A stretch of DNA of 64,000 nt from Emcibacter sp. (lineage in GTDB: Bacteria > Pseudomonadota > Alphaproteobacteria > Sphingomonadales > Emcibacteraceae): assembly GCA_021647465.1 (NCBI GenBank), contig JAKIUQ010000007.1:62001-126000 (forward strand), in the 5' to 3' direction. The position numbers and the translations under genes are program-made. Shown here piece by piece: positions 1-9,953 of the stretch. The notes under the pieces were generated by a model. It was not told where the DNA came from and made no database searches. It saw only the letters and a program-made list of their open reading frames with translations. Position 1 is the first letter of the stretch. Every line of letters begins with the position of its first letter.

Positions 1-32
1 CAACCCGGAAGGGATTTATCGCCTCCAACCCT

Positions 33-311
33 TTGGCGGCTATCTTTCTGAATTTCGAAATATTGCGGGATTTCGACTCCCGACCCATGTTGAAGCCGGA
101 AACTTCTTTGGGACTGAAGACTATTTTCCCTTCTATCTTGTCGATGTTACAAATCTGCGATTTTCACAGGCGGAATGAGAGGCCCCGCGGGTCATGGATT
201 CCTGTCAGGCAAGCTATTGATGAGATCGGACAGAAATTCAGCAAACGCGGCGATGATATTAAAGAACATCTTTCCCATTGGTTCCATTGGTTCCGTTGGA
301 TCATAGACTGA
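33..311 (+). CDS. Doubtful small ORF of unknown function
   Basis: A 92-codon open frame that I do not recognise. It has no signal peptide, no transmembrane segment and no known motif. The C-terminus carries a Trp/His-rich stretch (HWFHWFRW) produced by a short repeat of the nonamer cattggttc near positions 278-303. No convincing ribosome binding site precedes the ATG. It may be the remnant of a longer gene that lies mostly before the window, or chance. Nothing around it assigns a role. Confidence 0.15.
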   Translation: MAAIFLNFEILRDFDSRPMLKPETSLGLKTIFPSILSMLQICDFHRRNERPRGSWIPVRQAIDEIGQKFSKRGDDIKEHLSHWFHWFRWIID

Positions 312-598
312 TGCCCCAAGGGCGCAATTTACCAATAGAGTATCCACCTGAATCTAAAGGGTAATCACTCTTTGATTATCAACGGTTTGTAATTATAGTT
401 CAATGGTTTCATACCAGTGCCCATCTATGTCCCCTGTGGGGCACCACTTTTCATAATGACATATCATGAGATCCTCTTTGGAAGGGGCTATTCTTTAGTT
501 TACTTCATAAAAACATGAGGAACTTTTAAAAGGTGACGTCTTAAGTCTCTGAAATATAAATTTTTAGATATTAAAGTAAATTTAAAGGGAGATGGAGG
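312..598. other. Intergenic leader upstream of the first TonB receptor
   Basis: AT-rich non-coding stretch in front of the receptor gene. It contains GGAAC at 519-523 and CGTC at 537-540, which together resemble an ECF-type promoter, although the 13-base spacing is shorter than the usual ECF layout. A purine-rich ribosome binding site (GGGAGATGGAGG, about 587-598) abuts the ATG at 599. No other gene is visible. Confidence 0.3.
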
Positions 599-3500
599 AT
601 GAATAACATTAAGAGCCGGGCGTTACGGGTGGCTTTATTGACAAGCGTGGCATTATGTACCGTACCATTGATCAGTGCGCAAGCCCAGACAACCACAGAA
701 ATTCAGCAGATAGAATTTAAAATACTGGCTCAGGATCTGGCCACGGCATTAAATAAATTTGCGGCAAAAACCAACAGAGAAATTTTATATGCCCCGGGGC
801 TGGTGAAAAATCTGACCGCCTCTGGCTTGTCCGGAAAATTTTCTCCAAAGGAGGCTTTGTCGCGGCTTCTTGCGGGAACAGGGCTTACTTTCGAAGAAAC
901 GGCTCCAAAAGTGTTTATTATCAAGAAAATAGGCGAAATTTCTCCTAAAAATCTGGATAAGATGCGCTTGGAGTTAAAAAAATCTTCTATGGGTATTTTG
1001 CAATCCGGTACGGTGAAATATGGTGCCGATTCAAGCAAGTCTGCCGACAAGAATGGACAAATTAGTGGCCGCGTGTTTGACACCGGCACATCGCGGGGTC
1101 TTCCGGGGGCGTTTGTGACCTTGCGTGGTACAAATCTGACAGCTATCAGTGATGATCGCGGCTTTTACCGTTTTTCGGCGGTTCCTGTCGGGACGTATCA
1201 ACTTGATGTCGACTATATTGGCGTAGACGCGAAGGTCATAGACGTAAAAGTTACTGCGGGAACACATATCACGCAAAATTTTGAAACCGGTGATTTGCTG
1301 GAAGATATCATTGTCTATGCCAACCGGTCTTCGCTTGCACAGGCCCTTAATCAGCAACGCTCCGCCGCCAACGCGTCAACAGTTATCGCCGCTGATTTGA
1401 TGGGCAGTTTCCCGGCAGAAAGCGTAGCGGAGGCCCTGCGCCGCGCGCCGGGCGTTTCCTTTGCCCGGGACAGCGTAACGGGAGAAGGGTCAGAAATTCT
1501 TATCCGTGGTTTCAATTCTGAAGCAATTAATGTTCAATTAAACGGCATTGGCCTTCAGGGTACCGGCTTCAACCGCACGATCGACCTGAATGGTTTCCTG
1601 GCAGATAATATTTCAAAAGTAACAATACATAAATCATTATTGCCCAGTCATGAGGCCTCCGGAACCGGTGGCCTGGTTGATATTGAAACCCGGTCAGGGC
1701 TGGATTACGGGGGGCATTATTTCAGCGCCGGCATTGAACGAGAGCAGAATTTTAACAGTGCCTTTGGGGATGAATTTCAGGGCAATGCCACCGCCGCCTG
1801 GGAACTTACCGATACATTCGGGGTTGTAGGCAGCATTCAATATCGCAAAACAGATCGTCAGAATTTTGATGTGGGTGTGGTTGATATCATGCCGCCCGTG
1901 TTGCCCGCAGGCTTCACAAATTTGTTCTTCTTGCCGGAAAGCCTGGATTTTCCTTTCGACGAGGGGGTACCGGAACAACTTATAAGCGGCGTAAATATAT
2001 CTCAGCGTCAGCGGGATGAAGAAAATCTTGTAGCGTCAATCAATTTTGCCTGGGATGTGGCGGATCATACATCTTTAAGACTGGATATACAGCGGATTCA
2101 ACGTGATTCAAAAACCATAACATCCCGTTCCAGCCAGTCTTTTTTGACCCGGGGGTTCAATATGCCTATCCCGGAATTGGGCGGGGAGGTGCGCAGACGC
2201 ACTGTCCTGAACAGTTTACGGCCAACATCCGGCTTGACAAGCATTGATCTTGAAACAAAGTCCACAATCTTTAGCTTTCGCGGCGAGACCGACATTAATC
2301 AATGGGAATTTGATTATAAATTCGGATTGTCAAAAGCCTCTTCCAAGTCCAATAACCAATTTATTACCCTGTTGGGACAAAATGCGACCAATCTTTTCGA
2401 TCTGATTGATCCGGCAACCATTGTAACCAACCCGGATGATGATGCGAGCAATACATTACGTATTGTTGATGGCGGGGTCGTGATGGTTGGGGATATTCCC
2501 CTTCTATCGCTGACGCAGGCTGGGCTCGATTATGTTAACGACCCCGGTATATATTCTCCGTTATTCGCGACCCGCTCTTTTACCAATTCACCAACGGAGG
2601 CTTATACGGGGGCCTTTGATGTCAAATATAATTTTGCAGATAACTTTGTCAGCTATGTCAAAGTTGGCATGAAATATAACAGAAGTAGCCGGGATAATGT
2701 CGATGACACTTTTGCGACGACGCCAAATGCCGTGGCAACAAGCGAGCGTTATATTCGCATTTTTGGACGTGATACACCATTATCACAGTTTGGAAACAAC
2801 CTTCTGGGCTCTCTTGATCTGGGTTTGATCGGGGCACCGGGACGTGGCGTTCCTGTATTGTCACTGGACTCTCTTGACGGCATTTTTGATCAACTTGGCA
2901 ATTTAATAGAAGATGATCCTGATACGCCGGAAAATGAAGAACGTTTCAGATTCACAGATCTTTCAATTCTTGACCCCATTCTGGATGGCGGCAGCGCTTT
3001 AAACCCCAGCAAAACAGTCGAAGAAGACATTGCTGCATATTTTGAAATGAAAATGGATTTTGGAAAACTGGAAGTGATCGGCGGAGTACGCTGGGAACGG
3101 ACAAGTCGCAATGCGACAACGATTTCAACGCCATCAATCAGGTTGAATTTACCGGGTTTTACCCGCGAACCCAGAGATACATTCCTGGGGGCAGGCCTGA
3201 TAGACTTTACCGATGTTGGCGGAACGGTGGATACCTTCATACCAAGGCTCATAGCAAATTATCGTCATTCTGATGAATTGGTTCTCAGGTTCACTTATTT
3301 TAAATCAACCGTTAACCCCAATTTTCGTGCTTTGAGTCGCCCGACTTCAGTGCTTCTTGATTTACGTGACGGATTTGGCAGGGGCACTATACGTGAAGCC
3401 AATCCTGATCTGAAGCCAACAAAGACCGATAATTTCGATATAGATATTGCCTATTATTTCCCGGATTCTCCGGGGATATTGCGGGCCGCTTTCTTCTATA

Positions 3501-4210
3501 AAAAAGTTAATAATAACTTTACCAGTGTTTTATTGGCAGATGATGGTAATGATGGTGTCAGGGCCAGAATAGAAGAAATACTGGCGCCGCTTGCCGCAAC
3601 GCGCCCCGATTTGCTTGATTTTCCTGATGATTCTGAATTCTTCCTGAACCGGCCAACCAATGGCGACGGCGGCAAAATTTATGGTATCGAGGTCGAGGCC
3701 ATACGCCAGCTGGATTTCCTGCCCGGCTTCTGGAGTAATTTCAGTGTGCTTGGTAATGCCACCTATACCGGTGGTGCCATTCCTAGCCTGGTCAGCGCCC
3801 GCAATGATGACGGAGACCCAATTTCTTTATCTATTGATGGTGTTTTAGAGGGGCAATCCCGCTGGTCCGGCACCACGTCTCTGGCCTATGAACAGGGCGG
3901 TTTCTCGGGGCGCCTGATTTATACCTTCCAAACCATATCTGTACGCCTATTTGATGAATTTAATCTGAATAGCGTGACGCCCAGTTTTTCTACCCTTGAT
4001 TTAAGAACTTCTTACCGGTTCGATTTGGGCGGAACACAAATGGAAGTGTTTCTGGAAGGCGACAATCTGTTGAAAGGCTCTGCGGATTCTGATGTACGTT
4101 CAGCGATTGCCCCGACTTTTTCCGGCAGCTCAGCGGATTTCTTTTATCCGCAACAGTTACAATATAGCGGCGGTCGCAGCATCACCCTTGGCATACAGGC
4201 CAGATTCTAA
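599..4210 (+). CDS. TonB-dependent outer-membrane receptor with STN domain
   Basis: Outer-membrane active-transport receptor of 1203 residues. Residues 1-30 form a signal peptide ending in AQAQ. Residues about 38-92 are an STN domain, the periplasmic module that passes substrate occupancy to a FecR anti-sigma factor. A carboxypeptidase-regulatory-like beta-sandwich (GQISGRVFDTGTSRGLPGAFV) covers about 152-235, a plug domain about 250-370, and the remainder is a 22-strand-type barrel ending in the terminal aromatic ARF expected for BAM recognition. A metalloprotease, ECF sigma factor and FecR protein follow in the same direction, so it is probably a transducing receptor of a FecI/FecR-like circuit. 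The substrate cannot be read from sequence; the neighbouring protease suggests a proteinaceous ligand, which is inference. Confidence 0.93.
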   Translation: MNNIKSRALRVALLTSVALCTVPLISAQAQTTTEIQQIEFKILAQDLATALNKFAAKTNREILYAPGLVKNLTASGLSGKFSPKEALSRLLAGTGLTFEETAPKVFIIKKIGEISPKNLDKMRLELKKSSMGILQSGTVKYGADSSKSADKNGQISGRVFDTGTSRGLPGAFVTLRGTNLTAISDDRGFYRFSAVPVGTYQLDVDYIGVDAKVIDVKVTAGTHITQNFETGDLLEDIIVYANRSSLAQALNQQRSAANASTVIAADLMGSFPAESVAEALRRAPGVSFARDSVTGEGSEILIRGFNSEAINVQLNGIGLQGTGFNRTIDLNGFLADNISKVTIHKSLLPSHEASGTGGLVDIETRSGLDYGGHYFSAGIEREQNFNSAFGDEFQGNATAAWELTDTFGVVGSIQYRKTDRQNFDVGVVDIMPPVLPAGFTNLFFLPESLDFPFDEGVPEQLISGVNISQRQRDEENLVASINFAWDVADHTSLRLDIQRIQRDSKTITSRSSQSFLTRGFNMPIPELGGEVRRRTVLNSLRPTSGLTSIDLETKSTIFSFRGETDINQWEFDYKFGLSKASSKSNNQFITLLGQNATNLFDLIDPATIVTNPDDDASNTLRIVDGGVVMVGDIPLLSLTQAGLDYVNDPGIYSPLFATRSFTNSPTEAYTGAFDVKYNFADNFVSYVKVGMKYNRSSRDNVDDTFATTPNAVATSERYIRIFGRDTPLSQFGNNLLGSLDLGLIGAPGRGVPVLSLDSLDGIFDQLGNLIEDDPDTPENEERFRFTDLSILDPILDGGSALNPSKTVEEDIAAYFEMKMDFGKLEVIGGVRWERTSRNATTISTPSIRLNLPGFTREPRDTFLGAGLIDFTDVGGTVDTFIPRLIANYRHSDELVLRFTYFKSTVNPNFRALSRPTSVLLDLRDGFGRGTIREANPDLKPTKTDNFDIDIAYYFPDSPGILRAAFFYKKVNNNFTSVLLADDGNDGVRARIEEILAPLAATRPDLLDFPDDSEFFLNRPTNGDGGKIYGIEVEAIRQLDFLPGFWSNFSVLGNATYTGGAIPSLVSARNDDGDPISLSIDGVLEGQSRWSGTTSLAYEQGGFSGRLIYTFQTISVRLFDEFNLNSVTPSFSTLDLRTSYRFDLGGTQMEVFLEGDNLLKGSADSDVRSAIAPTFSGSSADFFYPQQLQYSGGRSITLGIQARF

Positions 4211-4233
4211 ACCAATAAGGAAAACAGGCAATA

Positions 4234-6828
4234 ATGTTTAGTAAAAAAGTAAAATTACCATACGTGGGGAGCCGCTCTTTTTGGGCGGCTCTTGCCATTT
4301 CTTTGTGTCTTGTCTTTATGGTGGGGACGGTTTCTGTACAGGAAGCCATTGCACAGGAAAAAGATGAGGAAAAAGAAGAGAAAGAAGAGAAAGAAGAAAC
4401 TAAAAAGAATTGTGAAGGGGATGATTGTGAGAAACCGAAACCCAAGAAAACAAAAATAAAATCCATAGAAGCTTTTGCCAAGAAAAAGGATCGCCAAGAA
4501 GGGCTTTTTGCCTTTTATGTGGATCCAGAAAATGGTGATACCTATATGGAAATCACAGCGGAGCAACTGAATAAAAACTTTATTTATTTCAACTACGCAC
4601 AGAATGGCACATCAAACAGAGCCTTCCCCGGTTTGGGCGAAATTCGGGAAAATGCCGTTATTTCCCTGCGACGCCATTTTAATCGCGTTGATTTTTTCCG
4701 GAAAAATACGGATTATACTTTTGATCCGGATAATGCGCTGGCCCGCAAGCCGGAAAATAATAATATTTCCCCGCTTATTATGACAGCCAAAATTGTCGCG
4801 GAAAATAAAGATAAATCTGTTTTTATCATTGATGCCGGAAAAATGTTCAAAGGCAACGGTTTTATTCGACTGGGTGGTAAGAAAGGCGGCACACTCAGCA
4901 AGGATAAATCATCCATATTAACGGTTCAGAGTTACCCCGATAATGTCAATATAATCTCAGAATATATTTTTGACAACGTCAAGGCCAAAACAGTCGCCGG
5001 CAGTTCTCTGACCGTCACACTTCAGCATAGCTTTCTGGCCATGCCGGATGATGGCTTTGCGCACCGAAGGGACGATCCCCGTGTCGGTTATTTCACCCAA
5101 CGCAAAACAAATTTAACCCGGCTTCAAGGGCTGCCTTATGATGATGTCATAAAACGCTGGCGGCTTGTTAAGAAAAATCCGGATTTGCCGTTATCTGATG
5201 TCATAAAGCCCATTACCTACTGGATTGAAAACACAACACCTCATGAATATCGCCGTATCATTGGTCAGGCCGTTCTTGCCTGGAATCCTGTCTTTGAAAA
5301 GGCCGGTTTTAATAATGCAATTGCGGTCAAGATACAACCTGATGATGCCACGTGGGATGCCGGCGATGTCCATTATAATGTGATCCGCTGGATTTCATCC
5401 CCATCGCCCCGATTTCTGGGCTATGGGCCAAGCTATGCAAATCCGGACACCGGAGAAATACTCGGCGCGGATATTGTATTGGAACAGGCCAATATTAAGC
5501 GGGCCATCATGTATGATGAAATTTTTGGTTCTTCTGAAGAAAACAATGAATCAGCGGAATATGATCTTATGCTAAACGGCTGTGCTTTGGCTCATGGCAT
5601 GCAACTGGAAAGAAATTTCGCCCAGTTATCATCTGTTTCCCCTGATCAGAAAAAGGATGAGATCATTGAACAGGGACTATATTATTTGGTTCTGCATGAG
5701 GTAGGGCATACTTTGGGCCTGAGCCATAATATGATGGGCAGCTATTACCGTGATCCCGATGACTTGAATAACAAGGGACAAAATCTTGTTAATTCCATCA
5801 TGGATTATCCGGCGGTGAATATTGCCCCCAAGGGGGGAAAGCAAGGGCTTTATTTCCCCAATGAACCCGGCCCCTATGACGCATGGGCCATCATGTTTGG
5901 TTATGATGCCCGTATGGCTGACATAGAAATACGAAAGGCGCATCTTGCCCGATCTTCGTCGCCTGATTTACGGTTTGGTAATGATGCCGATGCCATGACC
6001 AGCACAAATAGAGGTATTGATCCGCGGGTAAATGTCTTTGATTTGTCAAATGATCCTATTGCTTTTGCCATTGCGCAAAGTGAACTGGTCAATGAGACGC
6101 TTTCTACTTTGCACAAAGATCTGGCAAAGCCGGGACAATCATGGGATAATCTATATAAGGCCACGCGCGTATTGCTTAACCAGCGCAAGCGGTCTGCAAC
6201 GACAATTTCGCGCTATATTGCCGGTATCTATGTTGACCGTTCTTTCGTTGATCAACCTACAGATTCCGCAGGCCCGCATACGCCGGTGGAATATGAAACA
6301 AAAAAACGTGCCATGGCGGCGTTGAATGAATATGTCTTCTCCCCCACGGCTTTTGTGTTTCCAGACGCGTTAATCAAAGTACTTCAACAGCAAAGGCGCG
6401 GATTTGATTTAGCCCGGGGACTGACACGTCAAGACCCCCTTGTTCATGCCTGGGTCAGGTCCATTCAGGAGGAGATGATATCCTATCTTCTCAACCACCG
6501 GGTATTACGCCGGCTGACAGACAGCGGTTTATATGGTAATGAATATTCTGTGGGTGAAATGCTTCGTGACCTCACCGGAAATATTTTCAAAGCGGATTTG
6601 AAGCATAATGTAAATTCATTCCGGCGAAATTTGCAGGTTGCCTATGTGAAACTGGCCATAAAAATATTTAAAAGCGGACATCTTGATGCCCTGTCAGAAG
6701 GGGAATTATTTACAATAATCAATTCCATTGATCGACTGATGAAAAAATATGGCCAACGTGGAGATCAAGACACCCGTGCCCACCGGGCCTTTATAAGATA
6801 TTTAATCAAAGAAGGACTTTATGAATAA
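4234..6828 (+). CDS. Exported zinc metalloprotease (DUF5117/DUF4953 type)
   Basis: 864 residues with an N-terminal hydrophobic signal (about 12-40), then a strongly charged Glu/Lys low-complexity segment (about 42-75) before the folded part. The middle matches the DUF5117/DUF5118-DUF4953 family of large bacterial zinc-dependent metalloproteases. The catalytic motif HEVGHTLGLSH spans residues 488-498, with zinc ligands H488, H492 and H498 and catalytic E489, the extended HExxHxxGxxH form. It starts 23 bases after the TonB receptor stop and precedes the sigma factor by 15 bases, so the four genes look like one operon. Likely role: cleaving an extracytoplasmic protein or peptide that the receptor imports. 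The family is known; the coupling to import is inferred. Confidence 0.88.
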   Translation: MFSKKVKLPYVGSRSFWAALAISLCLVFMVGTVSVQEAIAQEKDEEKEEKEEKEETKKNCEGDDCEKPKPKKTKIKSIEAFAKKKDRQEGLFAFYVDPENGDTYMEITAEQLNKNFIYFNYAQNGTSNRAFPGLGEIRENAVISLRRHFNRVDFFRKNTDYTFDPDNALARKPENNNISPLIMTAKIVAENKDKSVFIIDAGKMFKGNGFIRLGGKKGGTLSKDKSSILTVQSYPDNVNIISEYIFDNVKAKTVAGSSLTVTLQHSFLAMPDDGFAHRRDDPRVGYFTQRKTNLTRLQGLPYDDVIKRWRLVKKNPDLPLSDVIKPITYWIENTTPHEYRRIIGQAVLAWNPVFEKAGFNNAIAVKIQPDDATWDAGDVHYNVIRWISSPSPRFLGYGPSYANPDTGEILGADIVLEQANIKRAIMYDEIFGSSEENNESAEYDLMLNGCALAHGMQLERNFAQLSSVSPDQKKDEIIEQGLYYLVLHEVGHTLGLSHNMMGSYYRDPDDLNNKGQNLVNSIMDYPAVNIAPKGGKQGLYFPNEPGPYDAWAIMFGYDARMADIEIRKAHLARSSSPDLRFGNDADAMTSTNRGIDPRVNVFDLSNDPIAFAIAQSELVNETLSTLHKDLAKPGQSWDNLYKATRVLLNQRKRSATTISRYIAGIYVDRSFVDQPTDSAGPHTPVEYETKKRAMAALNEYVFSPTAFVFPDALIKVLQQQRRGFDLARGLTRQDPLVHAWVRSIQEEMISYLLNHRVLRRLTDSGLYGNEYSVGEMLRDLTGNIFKADLKHNVNSFRRNLQVAYVKLAIKIFKSGHLDALSEGELFTIINSIDRLMKKYGQRGDQDTRAHRAFIRYLIKEGLYE
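4366..4404 (+). repeat. Glu/Lys-coding purine-rich tandem repeat
   Basis: Near-perfect repeats of a gaagagaaa nonamer inside the metalloprotease gene encode a Glu/Lys run after the signal peptide. Such repeats can vary in length through slippage; here the frame is intact. Confidence 0.6.
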
Positions 6829-6843
6829 GGGACAGGGATAACC

Positions 6844-7368
6844 ATGACGCGATTTGACCCCAAACCAGCGATCACGCCTAATGATCAATTCGCCTTGTTA
6901 ATGGAAACATACAGCCGGCCACTGGAACGTTTCTTCCGGCGGCGTGTGCGTGTGCAGGTTGAGGTGGATGACCTTATTCAGGAAGTTTTTTACCGTTTGA
7001 TACGACGACATGGCCAAAGTGAAATTGAAAACCCTCAGGCTTATTTGTTTCAAATAGCGGCAAATATCCTGCGGGACCGCTTTCGTCGCGCCCAGAAAAC
7101 ACGTAATGATGATCATCAGCTTTTTGATGAGGCTCTTCATGCCCATGACGATATCTCTCCTGAACGTATATTAATAGGCCGGGATCAGGTAAGATTTCTC
7201 AAAAGCGCCATGTTGGAGCTGCCTGAAAAAACGCGAAATATCTTTATATTACAAAGATTTGAAGATATGAAATACCATGAAATTGCCGTCCATCTTGATA
7301 TATCCGTCAGCACGGTAGAAAAGCATATGATGAAAGCTATTAAACATATAACGGGAAAGGTGGAATAA
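6844..7368 (+). CDS. ECF RNA polymerase sigma factor (FecI-like)
   Basis: 174-residue sigma-70 family protein of the extracytoplasmic-function class. The region 2 core is visible as VDDLIQEVFYRLIRR (about residues 40-55) and the region 4 helix-turn-helix as YHEIAVHLDISVSTVEKHM (about 142-160). It starts 15 bases after the metalloprotease and ends 3 bases before the FecR gene. By family precedent it would be held by FecR and released when the STN-bearing receptor binds substrate, directing transcription of the receptor operon. Here the sigma gene is last-but-one in the cassette rather than first, so it may be co-transcribed with its own target. Confidence 0.92.
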   Translation: MTRFDPKPAITPNDQFALLMETYSRPLERFFRRRVRVQVEVDDLIQEVFYRLIRRHGQSEIENPQAYLFQIAANILRDRFRRAQKTRNDDHQLFDEALHAHDDISPERILIGRDQVRFLKSAMLELPEKTRNIFILQRFEDMKYHEIAVHLDISVSTVEKHMMKAIKHITGKVE

Positions 7369-7371
7369 AAT

Positions 7372-8406
7372 ATGACCCGTCATTATCCCGACTTGCCGAA
7401 TGATAACATTCATGATCAGGCCTGCCATTGGCATGTGATCCTGCGATCTGATACTGTTACGCGAGAAGACCAAAGGGCCTTTAACCTGTGGATATCACAA
7501 TCAGGGGCGCATCAGAGAATATATGATGAGATTTCCCTGTCTTTGGAATCCCTTGACAATATCCGCCATGATCCGGATATCAAAATGTTGCGCATAGCGG
7601 CCTTAAAAAAAACCAGATATAAAAAGAAATACATGATAGCCGCTGGCAGTATTGCCGCGACAATGATCCTTGGAATCATGACATTATCCGGGCTTCCCCC
7701 GCATTATTCTACCCCTGATGCTTTAGAAGAAATAAAAACATCCGACGTGCTGGAAACGGCGATTGGGGAGCGTTCTACCATAAAGCTCGCGGATGGGTCT
7801 CTGGTTGATTTGAACACCAATACCAAGATCCGCACACATTTGACCGCAAAACGGCGATTGGTCATACTTACCCACGGACAAGCTGTATTTGAGGTAGCAA
7901 AAGATACAGAGCGCCCCTTTGTTGTTATAGCCGGGGATCAAAAAATAACCGCTATTGGCACCCAGTTTGAAGTTCGAACCGATAACAAGGGCACGTCCGT
8001 AACACTGCTGGAAGGCAAGGTTTTGATTGATGAGATCAGGATAAAAACAAAGGATATAAAAAGTTCGCCCCCTCCCGTCGAATTAACGCCGGGAGAACGT
8101 TTTGTCGCCCCAACCAGCAGCCCTCCTGTTGTTGTTAAAGTCGATTTTGACAAGGTTACCAGCTGGCGGCAAGGACGGGTGGATTTCGAAGATGAACTTC
8201 TGATCGATGTGATTGATGAGCTTAACCGCTATTCAAGACATCAGGTAATCCTTGGTGATGACAGTCTTGGGGAGCTTAGAATAAGCGGTAGTTTTAAGAC
8301 GGGGTCTTTTGACAATTTTCTTGCTGCCTTGGCAGTTGTTTATCCTGTCACGGTAGAGCACCATAGCAAAGAAAGCATCCTGCAATGGGAAAGAAAAGAA
8401 AACTGA
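7372..8406 (+). CDS. FecR-family anti-sigma factor
   Basis: 344 residues. The N-terminal cytoplasmic anti-sigma domain carries the typical Ala/His/Trp pattern (ACHWHVILRSDTVTREDQRAF) around residues 18-40. One transmembrane helix lies at about 86-106, followed by the periplasmic FecR domain (TAIGERSTIKLADGSLVDLNT onward) and a C-terminal STN-like region (about 265-340) that should contact the receptor's STN domain. It sits 3 bases after the sigma factor, which fixes the partnership. Translation probably depends on coupling. The gene ends just before a large inverted repeat facing the convergent efflux operon. Confidence 0.92.
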   Translation: MTRHYPDLPNDNIHDQACHWHVILRSDTVTREDQRAFNLWISQSGAHQRIYDEISLSLESLDNIRHDPDIKMLRIAALKKTRYKKKYMIAAGSIAATMILGIMTLSGLPPHYSTPDALEEIKTSDVLETAIGERSTIKLADGSLVDLNTNTKIRTHLTAKRRLVILTHGQAVFEVAKDTERPFVVIAGDQKITAIGTQFEVRTDNKGTSVTLLEGKVLIDEIRIKTKDIKSSPPPVELTPGERFVAPTSSPPVVVKVDFDKVTSWRQGRVDFEDELLIDVIDELNRYSRHQVILGDDSLGELRISGSFKTGSFDNFLAALAVVYPVTVEHHSKESILQWERKEN

Positions 8407-8423
8407 TTCTTGCATCTATATCC

Positions 8424-8496
8424 TTGATATGGTGATAATCCCTTATTACTTCCGGTCACTTCCGGCTCCGGAAATTGGGGAAATTCACCATATCAA
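8424..8496. terminator. Nested inverted repeat between convergent genes, possible bidirectional terminator
   Basis: A perfect 12-base arm TTGATATGGTGA (8424-8435) pairs with TCACCATATCAA (8485-8496). Inside the loop is a second perfect hairpin, TTCCGG-CT-CCGGAA (8460-8473). The outer right arm contains the stop codon of the NodT-like gene. No clear T-run follows on either strand, so it may act as a roadblock or RNA-stability element rather than a classical terminator. Confidence 0.5.
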
Positions 8497-9953
8497 TTGG
8501 TCAAGGATTTATTTTTGAGGGACTGCAGCTCAGGGCTAACGCCAAGAACGACGAGCATATTCGCACTAATTCTCATCCCTGCTTGCCAATTCCTTATTTT
8601 ATTTCGCTGAACATTTAACTCATTCCCCTGCTCACGAATGAGGTCGAAGGCACTTGCTACACCTCCCTCATATTGAATTTTTGTGGCCTTGGTAACCCGT
8701 TCTTGCGCTTGTTCTTGTAACGCCTGAATTTCAATTTGTCGTATATTCTCTTCTTGAGAAGTTAAAGCATTTTCTACCTCTGACAAGACTGATAAAACCA
8801 CACGTTGGTAATTAATTAAACTCTGTTCCTTTGCAATCTGGCTCCTTCTAAGGGCTCTTTTTCTATTGCCATTATCATAAATCAATGCTGAAAATGCTGC
8901 CGCGATTTGTGAGGAAAAAGCCTTTCCTGTTAATAGATCTGATAATGTAATTGACCTGAAATTTGCTGACCCATTGAGACTTAAATTGGGAAGCCATGCT
9001 TTTTTGGCGGTATCTATGGATATATCCGCTGAACGAAGGCTGTTCTCTGCAATTCTTAGGTCTGGTCTTTGCCTTAAGGTTTCCGCAGGAAGATAAGGTT
9101 TTAAGCGGGGAATAGGCGTCATTATAAAATCACGTGGCAACAGTTTAAACGTTTGTGGCGATTGTCCTAATATTATAGAGAGCGATCTTTCAAGGGAGAA
9201 ACGGTTGGCAATTTGTATTTCCAGATTACTTTTAAGGCTTTGGATGCTAACGTCGATCTGATCAACATTTATGCTTGTTATAACGCCCGCAGATAATCGA
9301 ACCCGGGACAAGTCTCTTAGTTTTTCCTGAATATGAATTTGTTCTTCTTGTAATCTGATTAATTTGTCTTGAGCACGAATATTAAAATAAAGAGTGGTGA
9401 TGCTTTGCGCAATCGTGATTTTTGAAGCGATCAGGCTTATTTCTTCATTCTCCAGGGCTATTTCAGGCTGTGAAATGCTATTTTCAATGCGCCCCCATAA
9501 ATCAACCTGATAACTCGATGTTGCCCCTAATGAATAGCTTTCGCGCGATATTCCAGTATCTGCATAGGAGAGATTCGCACCAAAACTCCCTAAAGAAAGG
9601 GAGGGCCTTTGACCTGTTTTTGCTTGCTCTAAATTTATATGCGCATTTTTCAATCTTAACCGTGCACCTCTCAAGGTTAGATTATCCTGAAAAGCCTTTT
9701 TAATCAGATATGTTAATTTGAGGTCCGCAAAGTCATTCCATGATAACGAAGATATATGGGACTCACGTGATTGGGTTTGCCATGTCTCTGGTACGACGGC
9801 GGAATGTATTTTAACAATATTTTTATGAATCTCGTGATCAGGATCAGAGAAATTTTTATTGTATCCGCAACTTGTCAAAAGACCGATCATCAAAATCACT
9901 GAAAATACTTTGAGTAACAACATTAATACGGCCTTATTTTTGCGCTGCGTCAT
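8493..9953 (-). CDS. NodT/TolC-family outer-membrane efflux lipoprotein
   Basis: 486 residues. The N-terminus has a signal peptide ending in a lipobox (LLTSC, Cys about residue 29), so the mature protein should be lipidated. The rest matches two outer-membrane efflux repeats of the NodT family, with long alpha-helical segments (about 85-260 and 300-470) and the typical LRQRPDLRIAE motif near residue 300. It overlaps the end of the HlyD-like gene by 20 bases and is the last gene of the permease-ATPase-adaptor-channel operon. It should form the outer-membrane channel of the tripartite pump. Confidence 0.92.
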   Translation of the reverse strand: MTQRKNKAVLMLLLKVFSVILMIGLLTSCGYNKNFSDPDHEIHKNIVKIHSAVVPETWQTQSRESHISSLSWNDFADLKLTYLIKKAFQDNLTLRGARLRLKNAHINLEQAKTGQRPSLSLGSFGANLSYADTGISRESYSLGATSSYQVDLWGRIENSISQPEIALENEEISLIASKITIAQSITTLYFNIRAQDKLIRLQEEQIHIQEKLRDLSRVRLSAGVITSINVDQIDVSIQSLKSNLEIQIANRFSLERSLSIILGQSPQTFKLLPRDFIMTPIPRLKPYLPAETLRQRPDLRIAENSLRSADISIDTAKKAWLPNLSLNGSANFRSITLSDLLTGKAFSSQIAAAFSALIYDNGNRKRALRRSQIAKEQSLINYQRVVLSVLSEVENALTSQEENIRQIEIQALQEQAQERVTKATKIQYEGGVASAFDLIREQGNELNVQRNKIRNWQAGMRISANMLVVLGVSPELQSLKNKSLTN

